From Candidatus Anaeroferrophillus wilburensis (GTDB lineage: Bacteria; Desulfobacterota; Anaeroferrophillalia; Anaeroferrophillales; Anaeroferrophillaceae), in NCBI GenBank assembly GCA_016934315.1, contig JAFGSY010000012.1, positions 1 through 64,000 of the forward strand: 64,000 bases of DNA, written 5' to 3'. The notes below the pieces were generated by a model, which did no database searches, was not told the DNA's origin, and saw only the letters and a program-made list of their open reading frames with translations. Below are positions 8,813-17,463 of the stretch, in pieces. The translations under genes were made by a program, and so were the position numbers. Each line of letters begins with the position of its first letter. The first letter of the stretch is position 1.

Positions 8813-8892
8813 GCCGGCCTTCCGTGGCCGGCTCCGAGGCGTCCGCCGCAAATCACCATCCAGGTGATTTGTCCGGCGGCCAAAACCGCTTG
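8813..8892. repeat. Repeat C: REP-like double hairpin
   Basis: The cysC-cysD gap holds two hairpins. The first is a perfect 7-bp stem GCCGGCC/GGCCGGC with a 6-nt loop. The second is a perfect 9-bp stem CAAATCACC/GGTGATTTG with a 5-nt loop, extended by CCGCCG/CGGCGG. The 22 bases ending the element (core GGCGGCCAAAACCG) recur with two mismatches, inverted, beside mshG; the first hairpin recurs between the two pilin genes. This is typical of REP/palindromic intergenic elements and may affect mRNA stability within the cys operon. Confidence 0.6.
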
Positions 8893-8929
8893 GAGACGGA
8901 ACCATGACAACTTGAGACAACTATTACTT

Positions 8930-9547
8930 TCACATGGCCCCAATCACTTTTCGCTGCCGTAGAAAGGCAATGATGGCATCCACCGCCTCTGCTTCCGAAA
9001 GCTCATCGGTTTTCAACGTCAATTCCGGCTGCAGGGGCGGTTCGTAGGGCGCTGAAACGCCGGTAAACTCCGGAATTTCACCGGCATCGGCTTTTTTATA
9101 AAGCCCTTTCGGGTCCCGGCCACGACAGGCATCTAGGGAACAGTCGAGAAAAATTTCAATAAAATCGCCGGCAGCCAGCAGGCTGCGGACCGCGTCGCGG
9201 TCGCTCCGATAAGGGGAGATGAAGGCGGTGATGGCGATCAGACCGGCATCCATGAGGATTTTGGCCACCTCCCCCACCCGGCGGATGTTTTCCCGGCGGT
9301 CTGCCGGCGAAAAGCCCAGATCACGGTTCAACCCATGGCGCAGGTTGTCGCCATCGAGCACATAGCCACACACCTGCAGGGCATGGAGTTCCACCGCCAG
9401 GCGGTTGGACAGGGTGGATTTGCCGGAGCCGGAAAAACCGGTAAACCAGATAACACAGGCGCCATGGCCGTTGAGTAGCCGACGCTGCTCACGACTGACC
9501 AATTCGGCATGCCAGGTCAGGTTGTCTGCTTTGGGATTTTCGTTCAT
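8930..9547 (-). CDS. cysC: Adenylylsulfate kinase CysC
   Basis: Phosphorylates APS at the 3' position to give PAPS, the sulfate donor for sulfotransferases and for PAPS reductase. It is 205 residues long, normal for the family. The Walker A motif is GFSGSGKST at about residues 37-45, then LDGDNLRHGLNRDLGFS, the DRRENIRR region, and FISPYRSDRD. It lies between the transporter gene and cysD on the same strand, about 190 bp from cysD with a REP-like element in between. Because stand-alone kinase activity is provided here, the kinase-like tail of CysN is not needed, which fits its decay. Confidence 0.96.
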   Translation of the reverse strand: MNENPKADNLTWHAELVSREQRRLLNGHGACVIWFTGFSGSGKSTLSNRLAVELHALQVCGYVLDGDNLRHGLNRDLGFSPADRRENIRRVGEVAKILMDAGLIAITAFISPYRSDRDAVRSLLAAGDFIEIFLDCSLDACRGRDPKGLYKKADAGEIPEFTGVSAPYEPPLQPELTLKTDELSEAEAVDAIIAFLRQRKVIGAM

Positions 9548-9621
9548 CGGCTGGTCAATACCACATTTTTCCCATTAAATAAACTTCTCCGGTCAACAAG
9601 GAACTCATTTTATCACACCCG

Positions 9622-11412
9622 TCAGAACTGCCAGCCGATGACAATGGCGGCCAGGGCGGTGATCATAACCAGCAGGTTGAGCGGCAGACCAATTTTGAGA
9701 AAATCAGTAAAACGGTAATTGCCGGGGCCATAGACCATCAGGTTGGTCTGGTAGCCGATGGGAGTGGCAAAACTGGCCGACGCTCCTATGGCAACGGCAA
9801 CCGCAAAAGGAACCGGATTAAAGCCTGCTTCGATGGCGGCGGACCAGGCGATGGGAAACATGAGGGCGGCGGCGGCGTTGTTGGTAATCACTTCGGTCAT
9901 GATTGAGGTGACCAGATAGACGGCAGCCAGCAGGCCCAGCGCTCCCCACCCCGACACCAGGTCCAGCAGACCCGAGGCCAGATAGGAGGCGGCACCGGTT
10001 TTGGTAAGCGCCTGGCTGATCCCCAGGGCGGCGGCAATGACGATCAGGACATTAAGTTCAAGAGACCGCCGGGCCTCGACGACGGTAATCGCCCGGCTGA
10101 TGAGCAGCACCAACACCGCCAGAATCGCCGCCCGAAAGATATCCAGCACACCAAAGGCCGCCAGCAGGACCATCAGTATCAAGGCCCCGAGAGATACCAT
10201 ACTTTTCCGGCGATCGACCACCGGCATGTCCGTCACTTTGCTGATCAGGTAAAAGTCGCGGGCATTGCTCCAGCGGGCGAGAAAATCGCCGCCGGCCAGT
10301 AGCAGCAGGCTGTCCCCCGGTTTCAGGACAATGCCGCCGATGCCGCTTTTGATCCGCTCGCCATGCCGGCGGACCGCCAGCACCGCCGCATCATAATGGC
10401 CGCGGAAATTGCCCTCCTTGATGGTTTTCCCCAACATGGGCGAGGAACGGGAAACCACCGCTTCCAGAATGCCGCCGGGAGCACCGCGGCGGCTGGACCA
10501 GCTCCAGTCCTGATCTTCAGCCGGTACCAGGCCTTTAATCCTCCGCAGCTGCGGCACACCGTCGGCAACCCCGACAAAACAGAGCCGGTCACCGGCCTGC
10601 AGTATTTCACTGGGTTTTACCGGCACGATGGTTTTCTCGCCGCGGATTATCTCGCTGAGATAGAGAAGATTCAAATGGCGCAGGCCGGCTTGAATAACAG
10701 TGCGGCCCACCAACGGGCCATCAACCGCTACCTGCATCTCAAAAAGATAGTCCCGGCCGTTGCCATTCTCATTCTCGGACATCCGGACAGGGAGGATAAA
10801 ATATCCCCATGCCAGGATGTACAGCAGACCGACAACCACACAGGGAATACCCACCCGCGCCAGCTCGAAAAGTCCCAGGGAACGACCGCCGGCATTAATC
10901 ATCATGCCGTTGACCACCAGGTTGGTGGAGGTGCCGATCAGGGTACAGGTGCCGCCGAGAATGGCGGCATAGGAAAGGGGAATCAGGTATTTCCCGGGCG
11001 GCAGCCGGTGGCGCTGGGCCCACTCGCTGACCGCCGGGACAAACATGGAGACAATGGGGGTATTATTTAAAAAGGCGGAAAGCAGGCTGACCGGCACCAT
11101 CATCCGGAGCAGCGCCCGCCGGCCCAGACCCTTGCCGCGCCCCATAACCCGATCGGCGAACAGTTCCAGAATTCCCGATGACTGGGCGCCGTAGGCGACG
11201 ATAAACAGGAGGGCGACCGTCAGCATGCCCTTGTTGGCAAAGCCGGCCAGCGCTTCCTGGGGCGTCAGCACCCCGGTCAGCAACAACACCCCCAAGGCGG
11301 CAAAGAGGATGGCATCAGGTGCCAGCAGCTCAAAAACCAGGGCTGCAAGCATGAGGCCAACAACAAGGATAGTCAACTGGGCATCAAAGGACATAAAAAA
11401 AATGGTAAACAA
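9622..11412 (-). CDS. SLC13/DASS-family anion transporter with two RCK_C domains
   Basis: 596-residue inner-membrane carrier. The N-terminal half has several hydrophobic segments and an NNTPIVSMF motif, the C-terminal half has NNAAAALMFP; these are the paired Asn motifs of the divalent anion:sodium symporter fold. Between them, at roughly residues 215-400, lie two TrkA_C/RCK_C modules ending in GDRLCFVG and GDSLLLLAGG, an arrangement found in SLC13-like sulfate carriers of bacteria and algae (family knowledge). Being upstream of cysC-cysD-cysN on the same strand, it is most likely the sulfate importer for this pathway. The first codon is uncertain: ATG at 11412 or at 11394 (MSFDAQL); neither has a clear ribosome site. 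Confidence 0.85.
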   Translation of the reverse strand: MFTIFFMSFDAQLTILVVGLMLAALVFELLAPDAILFAALGVLLLTGVLTPQEALAGFANKGMLTVALLFIVAYGAQSSGILELFADRVMGRGKGLGRRALLRMMVPVSLLSAFLNNTPIVSMFVPAVSEWAQRHRLPPGKYLIPLSYAAILGGTCTLIGTSTNLVVNGMMINAGGRSLGLFELARVGIPCVVVGLLYILAWGYFILPVRMSENENGNGRDYLFEMQVAVDGPLVGRTVIQAGLRHLNLLYLSEIIRGEKTIVPVKPSEILQAGDRLCFVGVADGVPQLRRIKGLVPAEDQDWSWSSRRGAPGGILEAVVSRSSPMLGKTIKEGNFRGHYDAAVLAVRRHGERIKSGIGGIVLKPGDSLLLLAGGDFLARWSNARDFYLISKVTDMPVVDRRKSMVSLGALILMVLLAAFGVLDIFRAAILAVLVLLISRAITVVEARRSLELNVLIVIAAALGISQALTKTGAASYLASGLLDLVSGWGALGLLAAVYLVTSIMTEVITNNAAAALMFPIAWSAAIEAGFNPVPFAVAVAIGASASFATPIGYQTNLMVYGPGNYRFTDFLKIGLPLNLLVMITALAAIVIGWQF

Positions 11413-11447
11413 TATAAGGTTAAAGGCGAAAGGTTAAAGGTTAAAAC
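11402..11447. repeat. Repeat B-like AGGTTAA array
   Basis: Short words TATAAGGTTAAAGG, AAAGGTTAAAGG and GGTTAAAAC follow one another between the transporter start and the next gap repeat. They are degenerate heptamer-like repeats related to the GGTTTAYGGTATAA tandem upstream of asnB. Confidence 0.4.
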
Positions 11448-11495
11448 TCTGATGAGCAAAACTTCGGCTTCTTTCAGCCTTTTACTCAACAAGTC

Positions 11496-11526
11496 ACCGT
11501 ACACCTTATACCGTTTACCGTACAGC
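11496..11526. repeat. Repeat B, inverted degenerate copy
   Basis: ACCTTATACCGTTTACCGT is the reverse complement of the TTTACGGT/GGTATAAGG words seen upstream of asnB. It lies in the gap between the secretin gene and the transporter gene. Confidence 0.45.
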
Positions 11527-11535
11527 GTTCTTTTA

Positions 11536-12801
11536 TCATCTTTTAACGATAGTAGGCGTAATAAAGACGATCAGTTCACCCTGGTCGACATCATCCAGGT
11601 CATGTTTGAACAAGTTGCCAAACAAGGGTACCCTGGAGAGGCCCGGCACCCCGTCCTTCTGCTGGATATTGTTGCTGAGGATGATGCCGCCGATCACTGC
11701 CGTTGCGCCATCCTGAATCAGCAGAGTGGTATTGACATTCTGGGTATTGATAATCGGCTCCCCTTGGCCGGTGTTTTCCCCCTGGCTGTCATTTTTAATC
11801 TGCAGCTCCAAGGTAATCTCCCCGTTTTTGGTAACATGGGGGACCACCTCCAGGCTCAGTTCCGCCTCCTTGAATTCCGTGTCCGGATTGTCTACATCCG
11901 ATGATTTATAGGGAATTTCCTTCCCCTGGCCAATCTTTGCCCGGTGGTTGTCGAGCACCATCACCCGCGGATTAGAGAGGGTTTTAATCATATCCTTCTC
12001 CTCCAGGGCCGTCAAGCGAACATTGAAGCTGAAGGAATCCAGCTTGCTGATCCCGAAGGTGATGGCCGAGGAGGCTGCCGGAGTCGGCAGGTTGATCGCC
12101 GTGTCGGCAAAGCTGCCGGCATCGGTGCTGCCGCCGGCGGAAAAAGTTTTACGGTTGCCGCTGCCGAAGGTATCGCTGTAGGAACCACCCCACTGGATTC
12201 CCAGCTCCTTGACCGCCTTGTTGGAGGCAGTGACAATCCGGGCTTCAATCATCACCTGCGGCGTGGGGATATCCAGCACTGCCAGCAGCTGCCGGACCTG
12301 TTCGATATAGCTCGGCGTATCGCGGACCATCAGGGTATTGGTACGGCTGTCGGCCCGCAGGCGTCCGCGGGAGGAGAGCAGCGACTCCACCTGAGCAACC
12401 ACATCTACCGCCTTGCTGTAGTTGAGGGAGATATATTCGGTAGTCAGATCCTCGCCCAGTTCGACAATCTCATCGACATTGACCACCCGGTAGACCTCTT
12501 TTTCCCGGATGACCCCCAGGTTGTGGGACGCCAGGATGGCACCCATCGCCCCTTCAATGCTGATATCATGAAAATTGAGCGACACGGTGGCCGCCGGCAC
12601 TTCAGCACCGAGGATGAGGTTGATCCCAGCTTCGGCCGCCAGCGCCCGGAGGATATCCTGCAGACCGGTTTCGCGACACTCAAGGGTTATCCGCTTCTGC
12701 AGCGGGTCAACAGGCAGCCCATCTTCGGCCGCAACAGCACTCCATTGCAGGAAGCCGGTGGCCAGCAGCAGGATGAGCAGAAAAACAATGGTTTTTTTCA
12801 T
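11536..12801 (-). CDS. mshL: Pilus secretin, MshL/PilQ-like
   Basis: Outer-membrane secretin through which the pilus exits. The protein has a signal peptide (MKKTIVFLLILLLATGF), an N-terminal STN-like domain and N1-type repeats (the ADSRTNTLMVRDTP strand is typical), and the C-terminal secretin domain with VPGLSRVPLFGNLFK followed by ELIVFITPTIV. At about 421 residues it is shorter than typical MshL or PilQ, with room for only one or two N-domains. The start at the MKKT methionine is preferred because it begins the signal peptide. It is the last gene of the pilus locus. Confidence 0.9.
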   Translation of the reverse strand: MKKTIVFLLILLLATGFLQWSAVAAEDGLPVDPLQKRITLECRETGLQDILRALAAEAGINLILGAEVPAATVSLNFHDISIEGAMGAILASHNLGVIREKEVYRVVNVDEIVELGEDLTTEYISLNYSKAVDVVAQVESLLSSRGRLRADSRTNTLMVRDTPSYIEQVRQLLAVLDIPTPQVMIEARIVTASNKAVKELGIQWGGSYSDTFGSGNRKTFSAGGSTDAGSFADTAINLPTPAASSAITFGISKLDSFSFNVRLTALEEKDMIKTLSNPRVMVLDNHRAKIGQGKEIPYKSSDVDNPDTEFKEAELSLEVVPHVTKNGEITLELQIKNDSQGENTGQGEPIINTQNVNTTLLIQDGATAVIGGIILSNNIQQKDGVPGLSRVPLFGNLFKHDLDDVDQGELIVFITPTIVKR

Positions 12802-12910
12802 AGTACATTCCAAAAAGTCACGGAACATCCGTTGTCAGACCGGAGCATAGCTGTCCATTCCTGGCCACGAGAGGATCCCGGCACCTGGAGGATATCGTCT
12901 GCCTGAAACA

Positions 12911-13399
12911 TTACAATCTGTCCTCTTCAGGGCTTTTGCCACCGGCACTGATGGTAAAGCTTTCGCCGTTGCTGACCATGGGCAGCAGGGTCAACTCCAT
13001 GAGGTGGCCATTTTTCAGCAGGATGACCCGCTCAGGCTGCACCGAGGCAACCTTGAACCCCATCACCATATCGCCGGAAACAACCAGCTGGTTGCCGACA
13101 ATCGCCTTGATCTGCACCCCACTCCTGATCACCGCCTTCAGCTTCAGATCGGGAGGCAGGGAAAACTCTTCTGCTGCTGACGGCCGCAGACCATCGGGCA
13201 TGATCGCCGCGTCCGTCCGCCGTTCCACCAGCAGGGGAATAAATGGGTTCCGCTCGTACAGCTGCTGATCAACCATGAGATCTGCGGCAAAGCAGGCACC
13301 AGGAATCGGCAGCACGCCGGCAACCAGCAACAGCCCGATCAGCAAACTTGAAAATTTTCTCGCAACAGTCATACAGGCAACCTGATAATTGAGGTCCAT
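12911..13399 (-). CDS. mshK: MshK/PilP-like pilus assembly protein
   Basis: A protein of about 162 residues with an N-terminal signal or anchor (SSLLIGLLLVAGVLPIP) and a small beta-rich C-terminal domain (AIVGNQLVVSGDMVMGFKV, then ERVILLKNGHLMELTL) as in MshK/PilP, which links the inner-membrane PilN/PilO pair to the secretin. Its ATG overlaps the stop of the pilO-like gene (TGATG), and the secretin gene follows, which is the PilO-PilP-PilQ order. Sequence conservation in this family is low, so the assignment leans on position and shape. Confidence 0.75.
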   Translation of the reverse strand: MDLNYQVACMTVARKFSSLLIGLLLVAGVLPIPGACFAADLMVDQQLYERNPFIPLLVERRTDAAIMPDGLRPSAAEEFSLPPDLKLKAVIRSGVQIKAIVGNQLVVSGDMVMGFKVASVQPERVILLKNGHLMELTLLPMVSNGESFTISAGGKSPEEDRL

Positions 13400-14001
13400 C
13401 AAAAAAAGGAAAAGTTGTTGATCCCCAGCTGGACTTCAACCCGGGGCAGGATTTCCCGCCGGCTAAAAATGCGGACATCACTGATGGCGTACAGTTTCTC
13501 AACCTGGGAAAAGGTTTTCAGATAGTCGGCCATCCGGTCATAGTCGGCCTGGAAACCAACCTCAAATGGCTGAACCCGATAGTCTTCCTGTTCCACAGCC
13601 GGTTTTTTGCGCAGTACCTGGAGGGAAAAGTTTTCCGGCGCAGCCGTCACCGCCAGGGTTTTTACCACCCTGGCGATATCCTGTTCGGTGGCCATCTGCT
13701 GCTGGAAAGACCTGAGAGTCTCCTGTTTTGCGGCAATATTATCTTTCAGGGCGGCAACCTTTTTGGCCTGCAGGTCAGCCCGTCCGACAACCTGGGGCAG
13801 CCGTTGGATATCCAACTCCAAATGCTGAATCTGCTGGTCGGTGGCCGCCATCTTTGCCTGTAGAGGAGCAACCAGCAGGTTTTTATAGCCATAGACCACC
13901 ATCACCAGGCAAAATAAGGTGAGCACCGCAAAACGAACCTGCGCCCTGCTGATGTTTTTCAGGTCAATCTGTTTGGCCAGTTGTTTCATGGAGATAGTCA
14001 T
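13399..14001 (-). CDS. mshJ: MshJ/PilO-like pilus assembly protein
   Basis: About 200 residues with one transmembrane helix near the N-terminus (VRFAVLTLFCLVMVVYGY), a coiled coil (AKMAATDQQIQHLELDI onward to the QETLRSFQQQM region) and a C-terminal ferredoxin-like PilO domain (FEVGFQADYDRMADYLKTF). The family forms periplasmic heterodimers with PilN. Starting at MTISMKQLAKQ puts the helix in its usual place; the upstream in-frame extension looks non-coding. In this locus it is separated from the pilN-like gene by mshQ. Confidence 0.82.
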   Translation of the reverse strand: MTISMKQLAKQIDLKNISRAQVRFAVLTLFCLVMVVYGYKNLLVAPLQAKMAATDQQIQHLELDIQRLPQVVGRADLQAKKVAALKDNIAAKQETLRSFQQQMATEQDIARVVKTLAVTAAPENFSLQVLRKKPAVEQEDYRVQPFEVGFQADYDRMADYLKTFSQVEKLYAISDVRIFSRREILPRVEVQLGINNFSFF

Positions 14002-14179
14002 GCACTCACTTTCGACGCTGTAGAGAAATACTTTAATCAAAATCACACAGTTCCAGACTTGTGAAACAATTGGAGCCTGGTTGACGCTCATGCTCGCCAA
14101 TCATCCGGTTTTTCAGGCGTTTTGCGGTAGTTACACGTTTATGTACAACAGACAGTCCAAGGTAGGCCGGCGGGCTTGA

Positions 14180-16789
14180 TTATTCAGGGGTTTCCATTTT
14201 GAAAATGATCCGGTCGTTGCCCCGATAGATGCCGAAAGTAAAGGTCCCGCAGCAGTCGGTACCAGAGCAGCTCAGCCAGGAGGGCAGCAGTGGACAGATG
14301 GTGATTGTTTCCGGCGCCGCCGGCGACGGAGCGGTAACCGTCAGCTGGCCTTGGCCCATGACCACCTCCGGCAAGGAGGTAACGGTCGCCCTCGGGGAAT
14401 CAAAACCAATGCCGTTGGTGCAGCTGTCATCGGGATTGACCAGCCAGCCGGTGCCGTCCCAGTACTGCACCAGCAACGGCGAATCGCTGATATCCTCAGT
14501 TTCCGGACCAAAATTATCGCCCAGGAACAGGCGCCCGGCGCGCAGTTCGGTACCAATAATGGTGTTGATGCTGAAGGTACCGTCAACCCCATAAAGAATC
14601 CCGTCGCTGTCGGCAACCGTCAGGATCAGATCAAAATCGGCGGCAAAGGGAGCCACCGCTTCCCGCTCGTAGACAAAACTGTCGACAACCGTCAAGGTCT
14701 GGGAGGACAGGGCGGCCAACGGCAGGCTGGCGGGGGTGACGGTCAGGGTCCGGCCGGCGACATTATTGAGATATGCCGGGGTAAGCACCGCCGGCAGCTT
14801 GCAGTAGTCGCCGCTATAATTAAGGGTTTCGCCATTGCCAAGATTCTGGGCCGCGATGGTAATCTGCGGCACATCCTGGTAGCTGAAGGGCTGGCCCAGA
14901 TAGGTAAACACACCGCAGGCCGGTGCCAAGGTCGCCACCGTCGACTGGACGGCAAAATGGTCGGGAGTAAAACGGCCGATGGGGGTGCTGGTACCGGTAA
15001 TCCCAGCCCCGGAGCTAAGGTAGTCGCTGTCACTTACGGTAACGGCAACAATACCCACCTCACTGAAGGTCTGGTTGGCAATCGTCCCGAGGCCGCCGGC
15101 AAAATCCAGCGTCGTCGTTCCCAGACTGCCGGCGCTGCCGGCCGCCGGCTCCAGCAGCAGGTGGCTGATCGCCACGCCAACGGCCTGATAATTGCCGGTC
15201 ACTGGATTATCAGACAGATCGGTGCCGCTGTCGGCAATCCCGTCAGCATTGCTGTCGTCGGCGCTCTGCCAGGATACCGCCCGGGCGGAAAGATTAAAGG
15301 GGGCGCCGGCGCTGACAAATACCGAGCTATCAGCGCTGCTGGCTGCCTGCCAGCCGTTGGTGGTGGTAAAGACCTCAAACCCCAGGGGACGGACAATCAG
15401 GTCAGGAATATTGACCCCCAGCATGTCATAGACCCCATCGCCGTCGCTGTCATAGCGAACGTCCCACTGGAGGCGGCCGGCATCATCATACTGAAAGACC
15501 AGAAGCGCCTCGCCATCGGTAAAATCCAGCTCGACCGCGGTCCAGCTTTCATCCACCCCGGTGCCGTTCACCTGCAGCGGCTCGGCACCAACCGCCGGAT
15601 CCAGGTAGAGAATCCGCATCTCGACATCAACTGTTCCCTGGAGCAAGGTTTCGCAGGCGCCAGTCAGCGGATTCACCCGCACACCCTGGAGAAAGACTGC
15701 CTGGGCATTCCAGCCCTGGTCGGAAGGTTTTGCCGCAATCTGGGTGGTCAGCCCCGGGTCATCCCAGACAAAAGAAAATCCCGCTTTGTAATAGTCGACC
15801 GCCAGACTGCCGAGGGCAGCGCCGTCAGCCACGCCGATCTGGACAGTTTCACTGTCACCGGCGGCCGGAATGCTGCTGTTCCTCAGCCACAGCTTGATCT
15901 GGCCGTTGTCGGCGGCCGCAAAGGTATAGCTCGCCGTACCGCTGCCGTTATCGCTCCAGCTGCCGGCCGGCGGATCGTCATTGACATAGCCGCTCAGCTG
16001 GTCATACCATACCCCGCCGTTGTCGGCACTGATGCTCGTGGTTCCCAGGTAGCCGGTCAGCAGGCTGTCGGCGTTGTCCTTCGCCTGGATGGTGATCAGT
16101 TCCGCCCGGCAGGCCAGGGCCTGCCGATCGTCATCCTCATCGGCAAGGGTAAAATGGTCTACGGCACTGCTCGAGCACAGCCCGGCGGCCAGTTGAGCCG
16201 TATGGAGTTGTCCCGCTTGACTCGGATTTAGCGCCTGGGAGAAGAGCATGAACTCATCAAGCTGGCCGCTGAAGATGTCGCCATACCCCGAACCAACGGC
16301 CCGGGCGGCAAGAATCAGGCTTTCACCATTGGTGCCCATACTCCCTTTGTCATTATATTGCCCTACCAGACTACCGTTTTTGAAGGCCCGGAATTTATTG
16401 CCATCATAGGTTATCACTGCATGGGTCCACTGATCTACAGCAACCGCAAACGCTGGGGTGTCGCTTGCCGCCGGCGACCAGCGGAAATAAAAGGTCCCGC
16501 CGGCTACCCACGCTTCATAGAGCCCGCTTTTGCTGTACACAACCTGGTCGCCGCCGCTCCCATCCCACTTGAACCAGACCGAAACCGACCAGTCGCCGGC
16601 ACCGGGATTAAAAAGGGCATCATTGCCGAGATCAACATAGGGCAGGTCAGCACCAGTACCAAGGCATTCCGCATAATGGTAGTCCGGTAATGGCAGATGC
16701 GAGACAGGCGGGGCCGCCGAGGACACCGACGACAACACCATGACCAAGAAAGTCAGGAGAAAAAAAAGCAGGATATTTTTGCCATGCAT
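14180..16789 (-). CDS. mshQ: MshQ-like LamG/DUF6701 surface adhesin
   Basis: 869 residues with a signal peptide (NILLFFLLTFLVMVLSSVSS). Residues about 35-205 form a LamG/concanavalin-like domain (VSVWFKWDGSGGDQVVYSKS, QWTHAVITYDG, GQLDEFMLFSQAL). A central region of beta modules follows, and the last 300 residues match the DUF6701 region of MshQ (FTPDHFAV, LFLGDNFGPE, VQYWDGTGW). It carries two calcium-loop motifs, DSDGDGVYD and DSNADGIAD. Several cysteines occur in the C-terminal part (CTNGIG, CSGTDCCG). Likely a pilus-associated tip or surface adhesin. Its position between the pilN- and pilO-like genes is unusual; in Vibrio MSHA loci mshQ is the last gene after mshP (known). Confidence 0.87.
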   Translation of the reverse strand: MHGKNILLFFLLTFLVMVLSSVSSAAPPVSHLPLPDYHYAECLGTGADLPYVDLGNDALFNPGAGDWSVSVWFKWDGSGGDQVVYSKSGLYEAWVAGGTFYFRWSPAASDTPAFAVAVDQWTHAVITYDGNKFRAFKNGSLVGQYNDKGSMGTNGESLILAARAVGSGYGDIFSGQLDEFMLFSQALNPSQAGQLHTAQLAAGLCSSSAVDHFTLADEDDDRQALACRAELITIQAKDNADSLLTGYLGTTSISADNGGVWYDQLSGYVNDDPPAGSWSDNGSGTASYTFAAADNGQIKLWLRNSSIPAAGDSETVQIGVADGAALGSLAVDYYKAGFSFVWDDPGLTTQIAAKPSDQGWNAQAVFLQGVRVNPLTGACETLLQGTVDVEMRILYLDPAVGAEPLQVNGTGVDESWTAVELDFTDGEALLVFQYDDAGRLQWDVRYDSDGDGVYDMLGVNIPDLIVRPLGFEVFTTTNGWQAASSADSSVFVSAGAPFNLSARAVSWQSADDSNADGIADSGTDLSDNPVTGNYQAVGVAISHLLLEPAAGSAGSLGTTTLDFAGGLGTIANQTFSEVGIVAVTVSDSDYLSSGAGITGTSTPIGRFTPDHFAVQSTVATLAPACGVFTYLGQPFSYQDVPQITIAAQNLGNGETLNYSGDYCKLPAVLTPAYLNNVAGRTLTVTPASLPLAALSSQTLTVVDSFVYEREAVAPFAADFDLILTVADSDGILYGVDGTFSINTIIGTELRAGRLFLGDNFGPETEDISDSPLLVQYWDGTGWLVNPDDSCTNGIGFDSPRATVTSLPEVVMGQGQLTVTAPSPAAPETITICPLLPSWLSCSGTDCCGTFTFGIYRGNDRIIFKMETPE

Positions 16790-16833
16790 CTCTTCTTGCC
16801 ACCCAAGGTATTATGCAGGAAAAAGGTTTGTGC

Positions 16834-17448
16834 TTATTTCAGCAGGCAGGAAATGACGAACGCGAAGTGAGCCGGAATGCCGGCATGATCATCGGCGGCA
16901 ACCCGGGTCACTTCGGAAAAATCAACCGCCGCCAGGACATCAGATTCCCGTTGGAGATTTTCCAGGTAGCCGGCGATGGCGGCGCTGCCCAGAGCCCGGC
17001 CAGCAATGGTTACCGAAACCTGAGGCACGGCGGCATCACCCGCTGCTGCCGGCAGCACCTGCCGGCCAGCCGACTTAATTTCCGTCAGCCAAACTCCTTC
17101 CGGCACCTGCCGGCTGATGGCCGCCACAATAAGATACCAGTCACGACGCTGGCTCTTGATCCCTTCAGCTAGCTGGAGCTTCTGCTGCGTCCTGGCAAAC
17201 TGTTCCTCCAGCTCCTTCACCTTATCAAGGAGCTGCTGGTAGGTACGGGACTCCTCCTGCAGCACGGTATGCCGTGCTTTGAGCCTTGTCAGTTCGGCAA
17301 CGCGAAGAGCAGCCTTATGGCGTAGCAGCAGATAGTTGCCGCCCATTATCAGAAGCATCACGGCCAGCAGGACACCGGCAACCAGCCGTGGAGAGATGCC
17401 GGAATGGCCGGCAGATCTTTTGTTCGTCGATAAATTTATCCGCTGCAT
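16834..17448 (-). CDS. PilN-like pilus assembly protein
   Basis: 204 residues: a short cytoplasmic leader with INLSTNKR, the PilM-binding type of motif, then one transmembrane segment (GVLLAVMLLIMGGNYLLL), a coiled coil through about residue 95, and a C-terminal PilN domain (VPEGVWLTEIKSAGRQV, VSVTIAGRALGSAAIAGYL). It joins PilM on the cytoplasmic side to PilO in the periplasm. It follows the pilM-like gene by 15 bp. In MSHA nomenclature it corresponds to the second half of MshI, often called mshI2. Confidence 0.83.
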   Translation of the reverse strand: MQRINLSTNKRSAGHSGISPRLVAGVLLAVMLLIMGGNYLLLRHKAALRVAELTRLKARHTVLQEESRTYQQLLDKVKELEEQFARTQQKLQLAEGIKSQRRDWYLIVAAISRQVPEGVWLTEIKSAGRQVLPAAAGDAAVPQVSVTIAGRALGSAAIAGYLENLQRESDVLAAVDFSEVTRVAADDHAGIPAHFAFVISCLLK

Positions 17449-17463
17449 ACTGTTCGCTTTAGG

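Noticed and set aside
14351-16231. 626-codon open frame on the plus strand opposite mshQ
   Set aside because: Antisense shadow of a GC-rich gene: its translation has no domain, while the minus strand encodes LamG and DUF6701.
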